Shown here: positions 1 through 7,954 of the stretch, in pieces
How positions within the stretch are numbered: the stretch's first letter is position 1
Layout of the letters: every line of letters begins with the position of its first letter
Origin: CAYLLN01 sp033762315
Lineage (GTDB): Bacteria; Planctomycetota; Planctomycetia; Pirellulales; Pirellulaceae
Direction of reading: 5' to 3'
DNA length: 64,000 bases
NCBI GenBank assembly: GCA_033762315.1
Contig: JANRLS010000063.1
Location: 35,506-99,505 of the forward strand
Notes under the pieces: model-generated
What the model was told of the DNA's origin: nothing
The model's input: only the letters and a program-made list of their open reading frames with translations
The model's database searches: none
Program-made: the position numbers and the translations under genes

Positions 1-318
1 GTCGCTGGTTCGGGGGGGACGAACCTGACGGTCGTCGTCCTCGACAATCGCCTCTACGAAGTGACCGGCGGGCAGCGGACGGCAGCCACCGGCGTGGCGG
101 TGGACTACGCGGCACTCGCCCAGGCCGCCGGCTTCGCCAGCGTGGCCAATTTTGGCGAGCTGGCAGCCTGGCAGCGCGATGCGGCTCGCTTCCTGCGCGA
201 GCCAGGGCCGAAATTGGTCCGCTTGGCCGTGCTCCCCGCGCCGCGCGAGTTGTTGCGCTCGTCCACGCCGCCGCTGGCCGAGCAATTAGCCGATCTTCAA
301 CAGGCGCTCCGCGCATGA
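1..318 (+). CDS. Thiamine-pyrophosphate-dependent enzyme, C-terminal fragment (5' end outside window)
   Basis: The reading frame is open from the first base and ends in TGA at 316-318, giving the last 105 residues of a longer protein. The visible part has LTVVVLDNRLYEVTGGQ, which matches the strand and loop just after the TPP/Mg-binding aspartate-glycine motif in the C-terminal domain of TPP enzymes such as sulfopyruvate or phosphonopyruvate decarboxylase beta chains and acetolactate-synthase-like proteins. The GDG motif itself lies upstream of the window, so substrate cannot be assigned. The stop overlaps the ATG of the next gene (ATGA), so it is translationally coupled to the Gfo/Idh/MocA oxidoreductase and the ABC importer that follow. 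Confidence 0.75.
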   Translation, partial: VAGSGGTNLTVVVLDNRLYEVTGGQRTAATGVAVDYAALAQAAGFASVANFGELAAWQRDAARFLREPGPKLVRLAVLPAPRELLRSSTPPLAEQLADLQQALRA

Positions 319-1412
319 CCACCGATCCCGTTCGCGTCAGTTTCGTGGGCGCGGGAGGCATTTGCCGACAACGGCATTTGCCGGGTCTTGCGCGAATTCC
401 GGGGGTGCGGCTGGCCGCGGTCTGCAACCGGAGCGCGGAAAGCAGCGCGCGGGCGCGGGCCGAATGGGGATTCGAGGGGATCGAGACGGATTGGCGGCGG
501 GTCGTGGACGATCCCTCGATCGATGCCGTTTTCATCGGCACCTGGCCCTATTTGCACCGCGAAATCTCGATCGCGGCATTGGAAGCAGGCAAGCACGTTT
601 TTTGCCAGGCCCGGATGTGCATGAACTGGCCCGAAGCGGTCGAAATGGTGCAGGCAGCCGACGCCCACCCGCGTCAAGTACACATGGTTTGCCCCTCACC
701 GTTTCGCGTCCGGTGGGAGCCAACGGTGAAGTTGGCTTTGGCCTCGCCAGAGTTCGGCGCGCTCGTTTCGGTGCAAGTTCGCTCGCTCAGCGGCGTGAAT
801 CGCGATCTTGGTCAGGTTTCGTGGCGCGAGCAAAAGTCGCTCAGCGGCCTCAATATCCTGCAGGTTGGCATCTTCGCCGAAACGCTCCACGCTTGGTGCG
901 GCGAATATGGTGAACTGACTGCTCGCACCAGGATCGAGATTCCCGAAAAGCGCGTGGCGGGCGAAGTGGTGGCGATCGACGTGCCACAGGTGACAATCAT
1001 TGCCGGCACGCTCGCCGGCGGCGAGCACTGCACCGAGCACCACAGCGGGGTCGCGACGGACGAGGAATGTTCCGAGATTGTCGTCGTTGGTTCCGAAGGG
1101 AGACTGAAGGTCGATCTGCTCGCGCAGCAAGTGCTGCTGATTCCGCATTTACCGAGCGGCGAGATGGGAACTGAAGCCAAGCTGCTCGACAAAGAGGGGC
1201 AGCCCTGGCAAGTCGAGGCGGAATTCATCGCAGCGATTCGCGCCGCTCGCCGGGGAGAAAGCTGGCGCGTCAGCCCCGATTTTCGCGAGGGGGCCCGCTA
1301 CATGCGCAAGATGCAGGCGATTCACGACTCGGCCCTCAAGGGCGACTTCGTGAGCCTGGCCGATTATCCTCTCGCCGGTCCGCCACCATCCGCCGGGGGG
1401 GAATCGCGATGA
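315..1412 (+). CDS. Gfo/Idh/MocA-family NAD(P)-dependent oxidoreductase
   Basis: A 365-residue protein with an N-terminal Rossmann fold: VSFVGAGGICRQRHLPG near residue 8 is the dinucleotide-binding loop. The segment FIGTWPYLHREISIAALEAGKHVFCQ near residues 73-98 corresponds to the family's 'TPxxxHxxxxxxALxAGKHVxxEKP' region, with CQAR replacing the usual EKP. The missing lysine of EKP is unusual and could mean altered catalysis or a non-dehydrogenase role. The C-terminal alpha/beta domain is complete. It overlaps both neighbours (ATGA at 315 and ATGAG at 1409), so it belongs to one operon with the TPP enzyme and the transporter. These enzymes oxidise or reduce sugars and polyols; the substrate is not known here. 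Confidence 0.85.
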   Translation: MTTDPVRVSFVGAGGICRQRHLPGLARIPGVRLAAVCNRSAESSARARAEWGFEGIETDWRRVVDDPSIDAVFIGTWPYLHREISIAALEAGKHVFCQARMCMNWPEAVEMVQAADAHPRQVHMVCPSPFRVRWEPTVKLALASPEFGALVSVQVRSLSGVNRDLGQVSWREQKSLSGLNILQVGIFAETLHAWCGEYGELTARTRIEIPEKRVAGEVVAIDVPQVTIIAGTLAGGEHCTEHHSGVATDEECSEIVVVGSEGRLKVDLLAQQVLLIPHLPSGEMGTEAKLLDKEGQPWQVEAEFIAAIRAARRGESWRVSPDFREGARYMRKMQAIHDSALKGDFVSLADYPLAGPPPSAGGESR

Positions 1413-2485
1413 GCGGCGAATCCCAACCTGGGCCGGCGGTCGAGCTCCGCGGCATTCATAAGCAGTATGGCACGCGGCCGATTCTGGATGGCATCGACCT
1501 CAGCATCGCGCGGGGAGAAGTGCTGGTGCTCGTCGGTCCCAGCGGCAGCGGCAAAAGTACGCTGCTCAAGATTGTTTCCGGGATCGAAACGCCCGACCGA
1601 GGGGAAGTTTGGCTGTCGGGGCGCGAGAGCACGTCGCTCCCCCCTTATCGCCGGCCGGTGCATACGGTTTTTCAGAACTACGCCCTCTTTCCGCACTTGA
1701 ATGTCGCGGCCAATGTCGCCTTTCCGCTCACGGTGGCTGGCGTTTCCGCCGCCGAGCAGCAGACGCGCGTCGCCACCGCCCTCGGCTGGGTGCGGATGCA
1801 AAACCACGCCCAGCGGCGGATCGAATCCCTCTCCGGCGGCGAACGGCAGCGGGTCGCGCTCGCGCGGGCGCTCGTCAACGAACCGCAGTGTGTCTTGCTC
1901 GACGAGCCCCTTTCGGCGCTCGACCCGCATTTGCGTTCGGCCACGCTCGATTTGCTGGAAGAGATTCAAGCGCGACTGGGTGTGACCTATCTCTACATCA
2001 CGCATGACCGGGACGAAGCCCTGCGGCTGGGAAGGCGAATCGGCGTCCTCAATCATGGACGGATGGAGCATCTGGGGCCCCCGGAAGAGATTTATCGCCG
2101 GCCGCGAACGGCCTTCGTCGCCTCGTTTTTGGGCAAAATCAACTGGCTCGCCGGCGAGGTGCTGGATAATGGCCCCGCGCGAGCCGTGTCGCTCGGGGGG
2201 CGTGCGATTCCCCTCAACGGACAGCCGGCGATTGCCGGGCCGTGCAAAGTGGGGGTGCGGCCCGAGGATGTATCGCTCGGGGCCGATGGCTGGCTGGCGG
2301 CACGGGTCGTCAGCCGGCAATTCGCCGGCGAATCGACGCTGCTGCGGGTGGCGCGGGCCGGCGGGACGGAAGTGCAGGTCGATCAGCGGGGGGCGTGCGA
2401 AGTGGCGGTGGGAGACGAAGTGCGGCTGGCGTGGTCCACCGAGGCGATGCACGTCTTTGCCGCCGACGCGGAGGCCGCTCCATGA
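1409..2485 (+). CDS. ABC importer ATPase, PotA/spermidine-putrescine (CUT1-like) family
   Basis: A 358-residue nucleotide-binding subunit. Walker A GPSGSGKST is near residues 43-51, the Q-loop is in TVFQNYALFPHLN, the ABC signature LSGGERQRVALARAL is near 142-156, Walker B is CVLLDEPLSALD, and the switch histidine is in YITHDRDEAL. The last ~100 residues are the TOBE/OB region typical of PotA, UgpC and related import ATPases. It energises import through the two permeases at 2482-3252 and 3400-4188. It starts at an ATG overlapping the upstream stop, and its own TGA overlaps the permease start. No substrate-binding protein is in the window, so polyamine specificity is only a family-level guess. 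Confidence 0.9.
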   Translation: MSGESQPGPAVELRGIHKQYGTRPILDGIDLSIARGEVLVLVGPSGSGKSTLLKIVSGIETPDRGEVWLSGRESTSLPPYRRPVHTVFQNYALFPHLNVAANVAFPLTVAGVSAAEQQTRVATALGWVRMQNHAQRRIESLSGGERQRVALARALVNEPQCVLLDEPLSALDPHLRSATLDLLEEIQARLGVTYLYITHDRDEALRLGRRIGVLNHGRMEHLGPPEEIYRRPRTAFVASFLGKINWLAGEVLDNGPARAVSLGGRAIPLNGQPAIAGPCKVGVRPEDVSLGADGWLAARVVSRQFAGESTLLRVARAGGTEVQVDQRGACEVAVGDEVRLAWSTEAMHVFAADAEAAP

Positions 2486-3252
2486 TTCGCGCGGGGAATG
2501 GCTGGCTGGCGGTTCCAGCGGTCGTCTATTTGGCGCTGCTATTTGCCTGCCCCGTGGCGGCGGTGCTGATGTATTCGGGCCTGACGCGCGATTTTTACGG
2601 CGGCGTCATTTGGACCCCCTCCGCTGTGGCGTGGCAAATGGCGACCGACGCAATCACGCTCCGAATCCTGGCTCGCACGCTCCTCTTGGCGGTGGGTGTC
2701 ACGGCGCTGAATCTGCTTATCGCGTATCCCTGCGCGGCGCTCTTGGCGCGGTTGCCACGCGACCAACGAACCATGTGGGTGCTGGTCATCAGCTTTCCGC
2801 TGATGACGTCGCTTTTGCTGCGGACCTATGGCTGGCTGAACATCCTGCCGCTGGCGTGGCGCGGCACGCTCCCGGCGGTGGCCCTGGTGCTGGCGTGCAA
2901 CTATCTCCCCTTCATGCTGCTGCCGCTGGTGAAGGCGTATGAACGGGCCGATGGGACGCTGCTGTCGGCGGCGCTCGACCTGGGAGCGACCCCCTGGCAG
3001 GCGTTCTGGCGGGTAACGCTGCCGATCACCAAGAGCGGGGCGATTTCGGGGGCCATGCTCGTCTTCATTCCGGTCACGGGAGAGTACCTCATTCCCCATT
3101 TCATCGGCGATGGCAAGGTGAGCGTCGTCGGAACGGTCGTGATGTCGAGCTTTGACCACCGCAATTGGCCCTATGCGGCGGCCTGCGCGGCGTGGCTGGC
3201 GGCGATCATCCTCGTGCCGATTGTCGTGTCGCTAGTGCGGAAAAAAGATTAG
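2482..3252 (+). CDS. ABC importer permease, PotB-type
   Basis: A 256-residue inner-membrane permease with about six hydrophobic segments. The cytoplasmic EAA loop, which docks the ATPase, reads ALDLGATPWQAFWRVTLP in the C-terminal half. A longer in-frame reading to 2242 exists, but the ATG at 2482 overlaps the TGA of the ATPase gene (ATGA) and begins directly before the first membrane segment, so I take 2482. It pairs with the PotC-type permease downstream. The two are separated by a 147-base spacer containing a dispersed repeat, unusual in an operon that is otherwise overlapping. Confidence 0.88.
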   Translation: MIRAGNGWLAVPAVVYLALLFACPVAAVLMYSGLTRDFYGGVIWTPSAVAWQMATDAITLRILARTLLLAVGVTALNLLIAYPCAALLARLPRDQRTMWVLVISFPLMTSLLLRTYGWLNILPLAWRGTLPAVALVLACNYLPFMLLPLVKAYERADGTLLSAALDLGATPWQAFWRVTLPITKSGAISGAMLVFIPVTGEYLIPHFIGDGKVSVVGTVVMSSFDHRNWPYAAACAAWLAAIILVPIVVSLVRKKD

Positions 3253-3391
3253 GAAGCACGAAATCCGAAGCACGAAGCACGAAGGAAATCAGAAGCTGAA
3301 AACTACAAGATGTTTCGAACCACTCGTTTCCATCATTTCCTCATTCCGATTCGAAATTTGTTTCGTGCTTCGGATTTCGGATTTCGAATTT
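3253..3391 (+). repeat. Dispersed intergenic repeat with inverted arms between permease genes
   Basis: The left arm at 3253-3284 contains AAATCCGAAGCACGAA. The right arm at 3361-3391 contains its reverse complement within TTTCGTGCTTCGGATTTCGG and continues to GAATTT. The arms could pair across a ~75-base AT-richer loop. The right arm matches 47237-47267 with three differences over 31 bases and, as there, sits only a few bases before an ATG. It interrupts the spacing of an otherwise overlapping operon. Confidence 0.7.
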
Positions 3392-3399
3392 AGTCCCCC

Positions 3400-4188
3400 A
3401 TGCGTCGTTTCAATCTCACGAACTTCCTCCGCTGGCTGCCCCTGGCCGCGGTCCTCGTCGGCATGTATTTGCCGGTGGTGATGACGGCGATTTATTCGTT
3501 CAACGCCTCGCGCATCGGCACGGTTTGGACCGGCTTCTCGCTTCAAGGATATGTCCGCTTGTGGGAGCAGGGCGATTTGTGGCAGGGGCTGGCCGCCAGT
3601 TGTCTGATTGGGAGCCTCGCCAGCACGCTGGCCGTGACCTTTGGCACGCTCGCCGCGCTCGGCCTGCGGCGGTGGAAAGCGCGGCCGCGGGCCGCGGCGC
3701 GAGGTTTGCTAACACTGCCGCTCGTCACGCCCGATGTGATTATCGCCCTGTCGCTGGCGATGTTCTTCAATGCCCTGCGGGTCGAGCAAGGGTGGACCAC
3801 GGTGGTGCTCGCGCACGGAGTGTTCTCCATCGCCTATGCGTTTGTCGTCATGAGCGGCGCGGTCGATGACCTGGACGACACGCTGTTTGCCGCCGCGCTC
3901 GACTGCGGCGCGACCCCCTGGCAAGCGTATCGCCGCGTGATCGTGCCGATTCTCGCGCCGAGCCTGGTGGTGGCGTGGCTATTCGTGTTTGCGCTCTCCT
4001 TCGACGATTTCCTCATCACGTTTTTGACCAAAGGGCCCGGTGCCGATACGCTGCCGATCAAAATCTATGCCCAGATGCGGTTTGGCATCCGGCCCGAAAC
4101 GAACGCCCTCTTCGTGGTGCTCTTTCTAGTGACGCTCGGTGGCTCGCTCGCCGCCCAGCGGCTGGCGCGGGTGCGGGACATGGTCTGA
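3400..4188 (+). CDS. ABC importer permease, PotC-type
   Basis: A 262-residue permease with an N-terminal membrane segment (LAAVLVGMYLPVVMTAIYSF) and about five more. The EAA loop reads ALDCGATPWQAYRRVIVP and is followed by the conserved FALSFDDFLIT segment seen in PotC-like proteins. It completes an ABC importer with the ATPase at 1409 and the permease at 2482. The ATG at 3400 lies nine bases after the repeat's right arm; there is no clear Shine-Dalgarno sequence, so the repeat may have displaced or replaced the original leader. Confidence 0.88.
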   Translation: MRRFNLTNFLRWLPLAAVLVGMYLPVVMTAIYSFNASRIGTVWTGFSLQGYVRLWEQGDLWQGLAASCLIGSLASTLAVTFGTLAALGLRRWKARPRAAARGLLTLPLVTPDVIIALSLAMFFNALRVEQGWTTVVLAHGVFSIAYAFVVMSGAVDDLDDTLFAAALDCGATPWQAYRRVIVPILAPSLVVAWLFVFALSFDDFLITFLTKGPGADTLPIKIYAQMRFGIRPETNALFVVLFLVTLGGSLAAQRLARVRDMV

Positions 4189-4272
4189 TCGGGCGGTGCG
4201 TGGCTTGCGGCACGATGCGCCGGGTCGCACAATAGGGCCAATCCACTCGAACACTCTCCGGAGCCCTACCGC

Positions 4273-5256
4273 ATGATCGCGCGATTTTCTCGCTGGTTGC
4301 CACTGTTGGGTTTGCTTCTGTCGAGCACCGCGTTCGCAGCCGGGCCGACTTATGACGACCCGGCCAAAACCGACGCGGACTTTCCGTTTCAAGGGGAGTA
4401 TGCCGGCAAGCTGAAGACCGAAGAGGGGGAATTGCAGGTCGGCTTGCAGGTGATTGCCCAGGGGAAGGGGAAATTTCATGTCGTCGCCTACGAAGGGGGC
4501 TTGCCCGGCGCGGGGTGGGATAAATCGAAGAAGCACCATGCCGACGGCGAAGTGAAGGACGGCGTGCTCACCGCTGTTGGCGAGGAAGGAAAGGCGACGA
4601 TCAAGGATGGGGTCGCGACGATCTTCACCAAGGAGGGAACCGAATGCGGCAAGCTGGCGAAGGTGACGCGCGAAAGCCCGACGCTAGGCGCGAAGCCGCC
4701 GGAAGGGGCGGTGGTGCTATTCGACGGCAAGTCGGCAGATAGCTTCGCTGGCGGGAAAATGACCGAAGACGGCCTGCTCATGCAGGGGTGCAGTAGCAAT
4801 CAAAAGTTCGGCAGTTGCAAGCTGCATATTGAGTTTCGCCTGCCGTATCAGCCCGAAGATCGCGGCCAGGCTCGCGGCAACAGCGGTATCTACGTGGGTG
4901 GGCGTTACGAGTGCCAAATGCTCGATTCGTTCGGCCTCGAAGGGAAAAACAACGAATGCGGCGGGCTCTATTCGGTGAAGGATCCCGACCTCAACATGTG
5001 TCTGCCGCCGCTCGTTTGGCAGACTTATGACATCGATTACACCGCCGCGAAGTATGAGGATGGCAAGCTGGTGACGAACCCGCGGGTCACGATTTCTCAT
5101 AACGGCGTGGTGGTCCACAACGACGTCGAATTGCCCGGCGAGCGCTCGACCACCGCCGCCCCGAACAAGCCCGGCCCGGAGCCGGGACCGATCTACTTGC
5201 AGAATCACGGCAACCCGGTGCGCTATCGCAACATCTGGGTGGTCGAGAAGAAGTAG
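4273..5256 (+). CDS. Secreted DUF1080 (3-keto-disaccharide hydrolase-type) protein
   Basis: A 327-residue protein with a clear signal peptide (FSRWLPLLGLLLSSTAFAAG, cleavage near residue 24). The C-terminal ~190 residues are a DUF1080 domain, a concanavalin-like beta-sandwich: ...VVLFDGKSADSFAGGK, then FRLPYQPEDRGQARGNSGIY and YECQMLDSFG, and a final GNPVRYRNIWV. The N-terminal ~110 residues form a separate beta-rich domain. DUF1080 proteins are greatly expanded in planctomycetes. Some relatives cleave 3-keto-glycosides, so a role in polysaccharide or glycoside breakdown outside the cytoplasm is likely but not shown here. Confidence 0.85.
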   Translation: MIARFSRWLPLLGLLLSSTAFAAGPTYDDPAKTDADFPFQGEYAGKLKTEEGELQVGLQVIAQGKGKFHVVAYEGGLPGAGWDKSKKHHADGEVKDGVLTAVGEEGKATIKDGVATIFTKEGTECGKLAKVTRESPTLGAKPPEGAVVLFDGKSADSFAGGKMTEDGLLMQGCSSNQKFGSCKLHIEFRLPYQPEDRGQARGNSGIYVGGRYECQMLDSFGLEGKNNECGGLYSVKDPDLNMCLPPLVWQTYDIDYTAAKYEDGKLVTNPRVTISHNGVVVHNDVELPGERSTTAAPNKPGPEPGPIYLQNHGNPVRYRNIWVVEKK

Positions 5257-5296
5257 CCTGTGGCGGGCGCTGCGCCTGCCGAGCCCCGCCGTCGCC

Positions 5297-5686
5297 ATGA
5301 ACCCCAGCGAGCCGCGGCCGACCTCCGATCCGGCGGACGAATTCCCGCTTCGTCCGCTTGATTGTCCGTCGCGCGAGCAGTGGTCAGCTCGGCTGGAGCC
5401 GCCGCCACAGCCCGTGTTGCCTCCTGCGGAACCCCCTCGCCGGCCGCAATTCTCGGTCGGCGAGGTGATGATTGTGATGGTCGGGGTTGCCGTCGGCCTC
5501 GCCGGGGGCACCTGGATGCCGGCCGATATTTTCGCGGCATCATTGGGTCTGGTCACGCTGTTTGGTCTGCTGGTGGTCCACATGCATCCGCCGGAATCGC
5601 GCCTGGCGAAGCTGATCTGGGCCACGCTGGTGCTGGCATACGTCATGGCCGTATTCGCGGCCTTGCTCAAGCCAGTGGTGGCGTAG
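5297..5686 (+). CDS. Small membrane protein of unknown function
   Basis: A 129-residue open frame with an ATG at 5297, 40 bases after the DUF1080 gene. The first ~50 residues are proline-rich and polar. The rest has three hydrophobic stretches: VGEVMIVMVGVAVGLAGG, a middle stretch ending LGLVTLFGLLVVHM, and LIWATLVLAYVMAVFAALL. I recognise no family. The charge pattern and lack of a stronger overlapping frame support it as a real planctomycete inner-membrane protein, but expression evidence is absent. Confidence 0.6.
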   Translation: MNPSEPRPTSDPADEFPLRPLDCPSREQWSARLEPPPQPVLPPAEPPRRPQFSVGEVMIVMVGVAVGLAGGTWMPADIFAASLGLVTLFGLLVVHMHPPESRLAKLIWATLVLAYVMAVFAALLKPVVA

Positions 5687-5743
5687 CGCGGCGCGGAGCA
5701 ACGACCGATGGCCCCGGCCGGGCGGCTGAACTACGATGCGGGA

Positions 5744-6016
5744 ATGACGATTCGCGTCGAGTTTTTTGGGATCGCGCGGCAGCGGGCGGGAGTCGCGATG
5801 GCGAGTATCGAGTTGCCCGCCGATGCGACTTTGGCCGGGGTATTCGCCGAGCTTTCCGCCCGGCTGCCGGGATTTGGCGATGGCTGCCTGCGAAATGGCC
5901 AGCTCGCGCCGACTTTGGCCGCGAACCTGGGTGGCGAGCGATTCGTGACCGATCCGTCAACGCCGATCAACCCCGGCGATTGTCTCTTGATCTTGTCGGC
6001 CGACGCGGGGGGCTAG
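5744..6016 (+). CDS. MoaD/ThiS-like sulfur-carrier protein
   Basis: A 90-residue beta-grasp protein that starts TIRVEFFGIARQRAGV and ends in the diagnostic Gly-Gly (SADAGG). The terminus would be activated by a MoeB-like enzyme and thiocarboxylated to donate sulfur to the pterin cofactor. An in-frame ATG at 5708 would add 12 residues that do not fit the family, so 5744 is preferred. The stop TAG is followed with no gap by the GTG of the aldehyde:ferredoxin oxidoreductase gene. This pairing, common for tungsten/molybdenum AOR enzymes, suggests a dedicated carrier for making its bis-pterin cofactor. Confidence 0.85.
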   Translation: MTIRVEFFGIARQRAGVAMASIELPADATLAGVFAELSARLPGFGDGCLRNGQLAPTLAANLGGERFVTDPSTPINPGDCLLILSADAGG

Positions 6017-7870
6017 GTGGCAATTGCGATAACTACCGAGCAACTCGCTGGACCCACCGCGGGGTATCACGGCCGGTACTTGCGGATCGACGTGACCGCT
6101 GGCTCGGCCGGCGACATTCCGATTCCGGAGGCCGTGTTGCGGCAATTTCTGGGGGGAAGCGGACTCGGCACTTGGCTCTTGCTGCGAGAGGGAGCGGCCA
6201 GCGCTCTTCCGCTTGCGCCGGATTCGTCGCTCGCGATTGTTTTCAGCCCCTTGGTTGGCAGCCCACTGACGACGTCGGCTAAGTTCGCCGTCGTCAGCAA
6301 AAGCCCGCTCACGGGGCGGATCAACGATTCGCTCGCCAGCAGCGCGCTCGCTCTAGCCGGCAAGCGGGCCGGGGGAGACGCGATTCTGATTACCGGCCAG
6401 GCCGAGCGGCTGTCGGTGCTGATCGTTGACCATGGTCAGGCGCGGCTGGAATCGGCGGCCGATTTGGCCGGCCTGGCGTGTGGCGAGACCGAGCGGCGAC
6501 TGAAGCAGCGATTCGGGGCCGACTATAGCTTCGCGGTCATCGGCCCCGCCGGCGAGCGGCTCGTCCGCTATGCGACGATTTCACATGACGGCCGTCATGC
6601 CGGCCGCGGCGGCAGCGGGGCAGTGCTCGGCGCAAAGCGGATCAAGGCGATCGCGGTTCGTGGGTCCGCGCGGGTTTCGTTCGCCCAGCCAGCAAAGCTC
6701 GCGGCCTATGCCAAGGAGCTGTCGGCCCGCTCGTTTGGCCCGGCTACCGCCAAATATCGCGAGCTGGGAACCGCCGCCAACTTGCTGGCATTTAATCGGC
6801 TGGGAACGCTCCCCACGCGCAATTTTCAGGCCGGCAGCTTTGCCGAAGCGGAACAATTAGCCCCCGAAACGCTGTCGCTCGTTCGCGAAAAGACCCGCGC
6901 CTCGTGTGCCGCCTGCACCATCGGCTGCGAGCATATTTACGCGCTCCGTCCCGCTGAGGTCGAACTGGCCAGCGGCAAAGTGCCCGGCGGCGTCCGGCTC
7001 GAATACGAAAACCTCTTCGCCCTCGGGCCGCTGTGCGGCGTTGGCGATAGTGAAACGGTGCTGCGAGCCTCGCGGCGGTGCGACGAACTGGGGCTCGACA
7101 CGATCAGCGCCGGCGGGACGATCGCCTTCGCGATGGAATGCGCCGAGCGCGGGCTGATCGATGCTCCCTGGCTGCGGTTTGGCGATGGCCAAGCGCTGCT
7201 GCGGGCTGTGGAGCTGATCGGCTGCCGCGAGGGACTGGGTGATCTGCTAGCCGAGGGAAGCCGTCGCGTGGCCGAGGCAATCGGCCAAGGATCGCTCGAT
7301 TTCGCGCCGCAGGTGAAAGGGCTCGAGATTCCCGGTTATGAGCCGCGCGCCTTGCAAACGATGGCCTTGGGCTTTGCGGTCGGCACGCGGGGGGCCGACC
7401 ACAATCGCAGCGGCGCGTATGAGGTCGATTTTTCGGAGCGCGCCGACCGCCGCCAGCTCACGCCCGAATCCGCGTGTCTGGCCGTCGAAACCGAGGACAA
7501 GGCGGCCCTCATGGATTCGCTGATCCTGTGCAAATTCTTGCGCGGCGTGTTCGCCGATTTCCAGGCCGAAGCAGCCGAGATGCTGCGGCTGGTTACGGGG
7601 TGGGATGTCACTGCCGACGAATTGCGGCTGGTTGCTCAGCGCGTCGTGGCGGCGAAAAAGCTGTTCAATATTCGGGCTGGTTGGCAGCCGGAAGAGGATG
7701 TGCTTCCGCCGCGGCTGCTTTCGCAGGCGTTGCCGGGCGATCCGGCGGCTCGGCTGTCGGCCGAGCAGCTCGCGGCGGCGGTGCGGGCCTACAATCTGGC
7801 TCGCGGCTGGTCGGCCGCCGGGTGGGTGCCGGCGGAGGAGCTGGCCCGCCTCGGCTTGGCGGAGCTGTAG
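6017..7870 (+). CDS. Aldehyde:ferredoxin oxidoreductase (AOR-family tungsten/molybdenum enzyme)
   Basis: A 617-residue protein, the usual AOR length. The N-terminal beta domain has LRIDVTAG, a GGSGLGTWLL loop and SPLTTSAKFAVVSKSPLTG, as in the pterin-binding AOR_N domain. The [4Fe-4S] ligands fit C297-x2-C300-x3-C304 plus C505 (LILCKF). The second pterin region has GLEIPGYEPRALQTMALGFAVGTRGADH. AOR enzymes oxidise aldehydes to acids, or the reverse, with ferredoxin, using a bis-molybdopterin tungsten centre. The start GTG abuts the MoaD-like gene's stop. No maturation or ferredoxin gene is next to it. Cytoplasmic; exact aldehyde unknown. Confidence 0.93.
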   Translation: MAIAITTEQLAGPTAGYHGRYLRIDVTAGSAGDIPIPEAVLRQFLGGSGLGTWLLLREGAASALPLAPDSSLAIVFSPLVGSPLTTSAKFAVVSKSPLTGRINDSLASSALALAGKRAGGDAILITGQAERLSVLIVDHGQARLESAADLAGLACGETERRLKQRFGADYSFAVIGPAGERLVRYATISHDGRHAGRGGSGAVLGAKRIKAIAVRGSARVSFAQPAKLAAYAKELSARSFGPATAKYRELGTAANLLAFNRLGTLPTRNFQAGSFAEAEQLAPETLSLVREKTRASCAACTIGCEHIYALRPAEVELASGKVPGGVRLEYENLFALGPLCGVGDSETVLRASRRCDELGLDTISAGGTIAFAMECAERGLIDAPWLRFGDGQALLRAVELIGCREGLGDLLAEGSRRVAEAIGQGSLDFAPQVKGLEIPGYEPRALQTMALGFAVGTRGADHNRSGAYEVDFSERADRRQLTPESACLAVETEDKAALMDSLILCKFLRGVFADFQAEAAEMLRLVTGWDVTADELRLVAQRVVAAKKLFNIRAGWQPEEDVLPPRLLSQALPGDPAARLSAEQLAAAVRAYNLARGWSAAGWVPAEELARLGLAEL

Positions 7871-7954
7871 CCCGCCGCTATTCTAAACGATCCCTCCCAG
7901 TCGATTGTCGTGCCGCTAGGGCCCGCGTAAGTTGTTGCCTCTATTGGATTTGTG

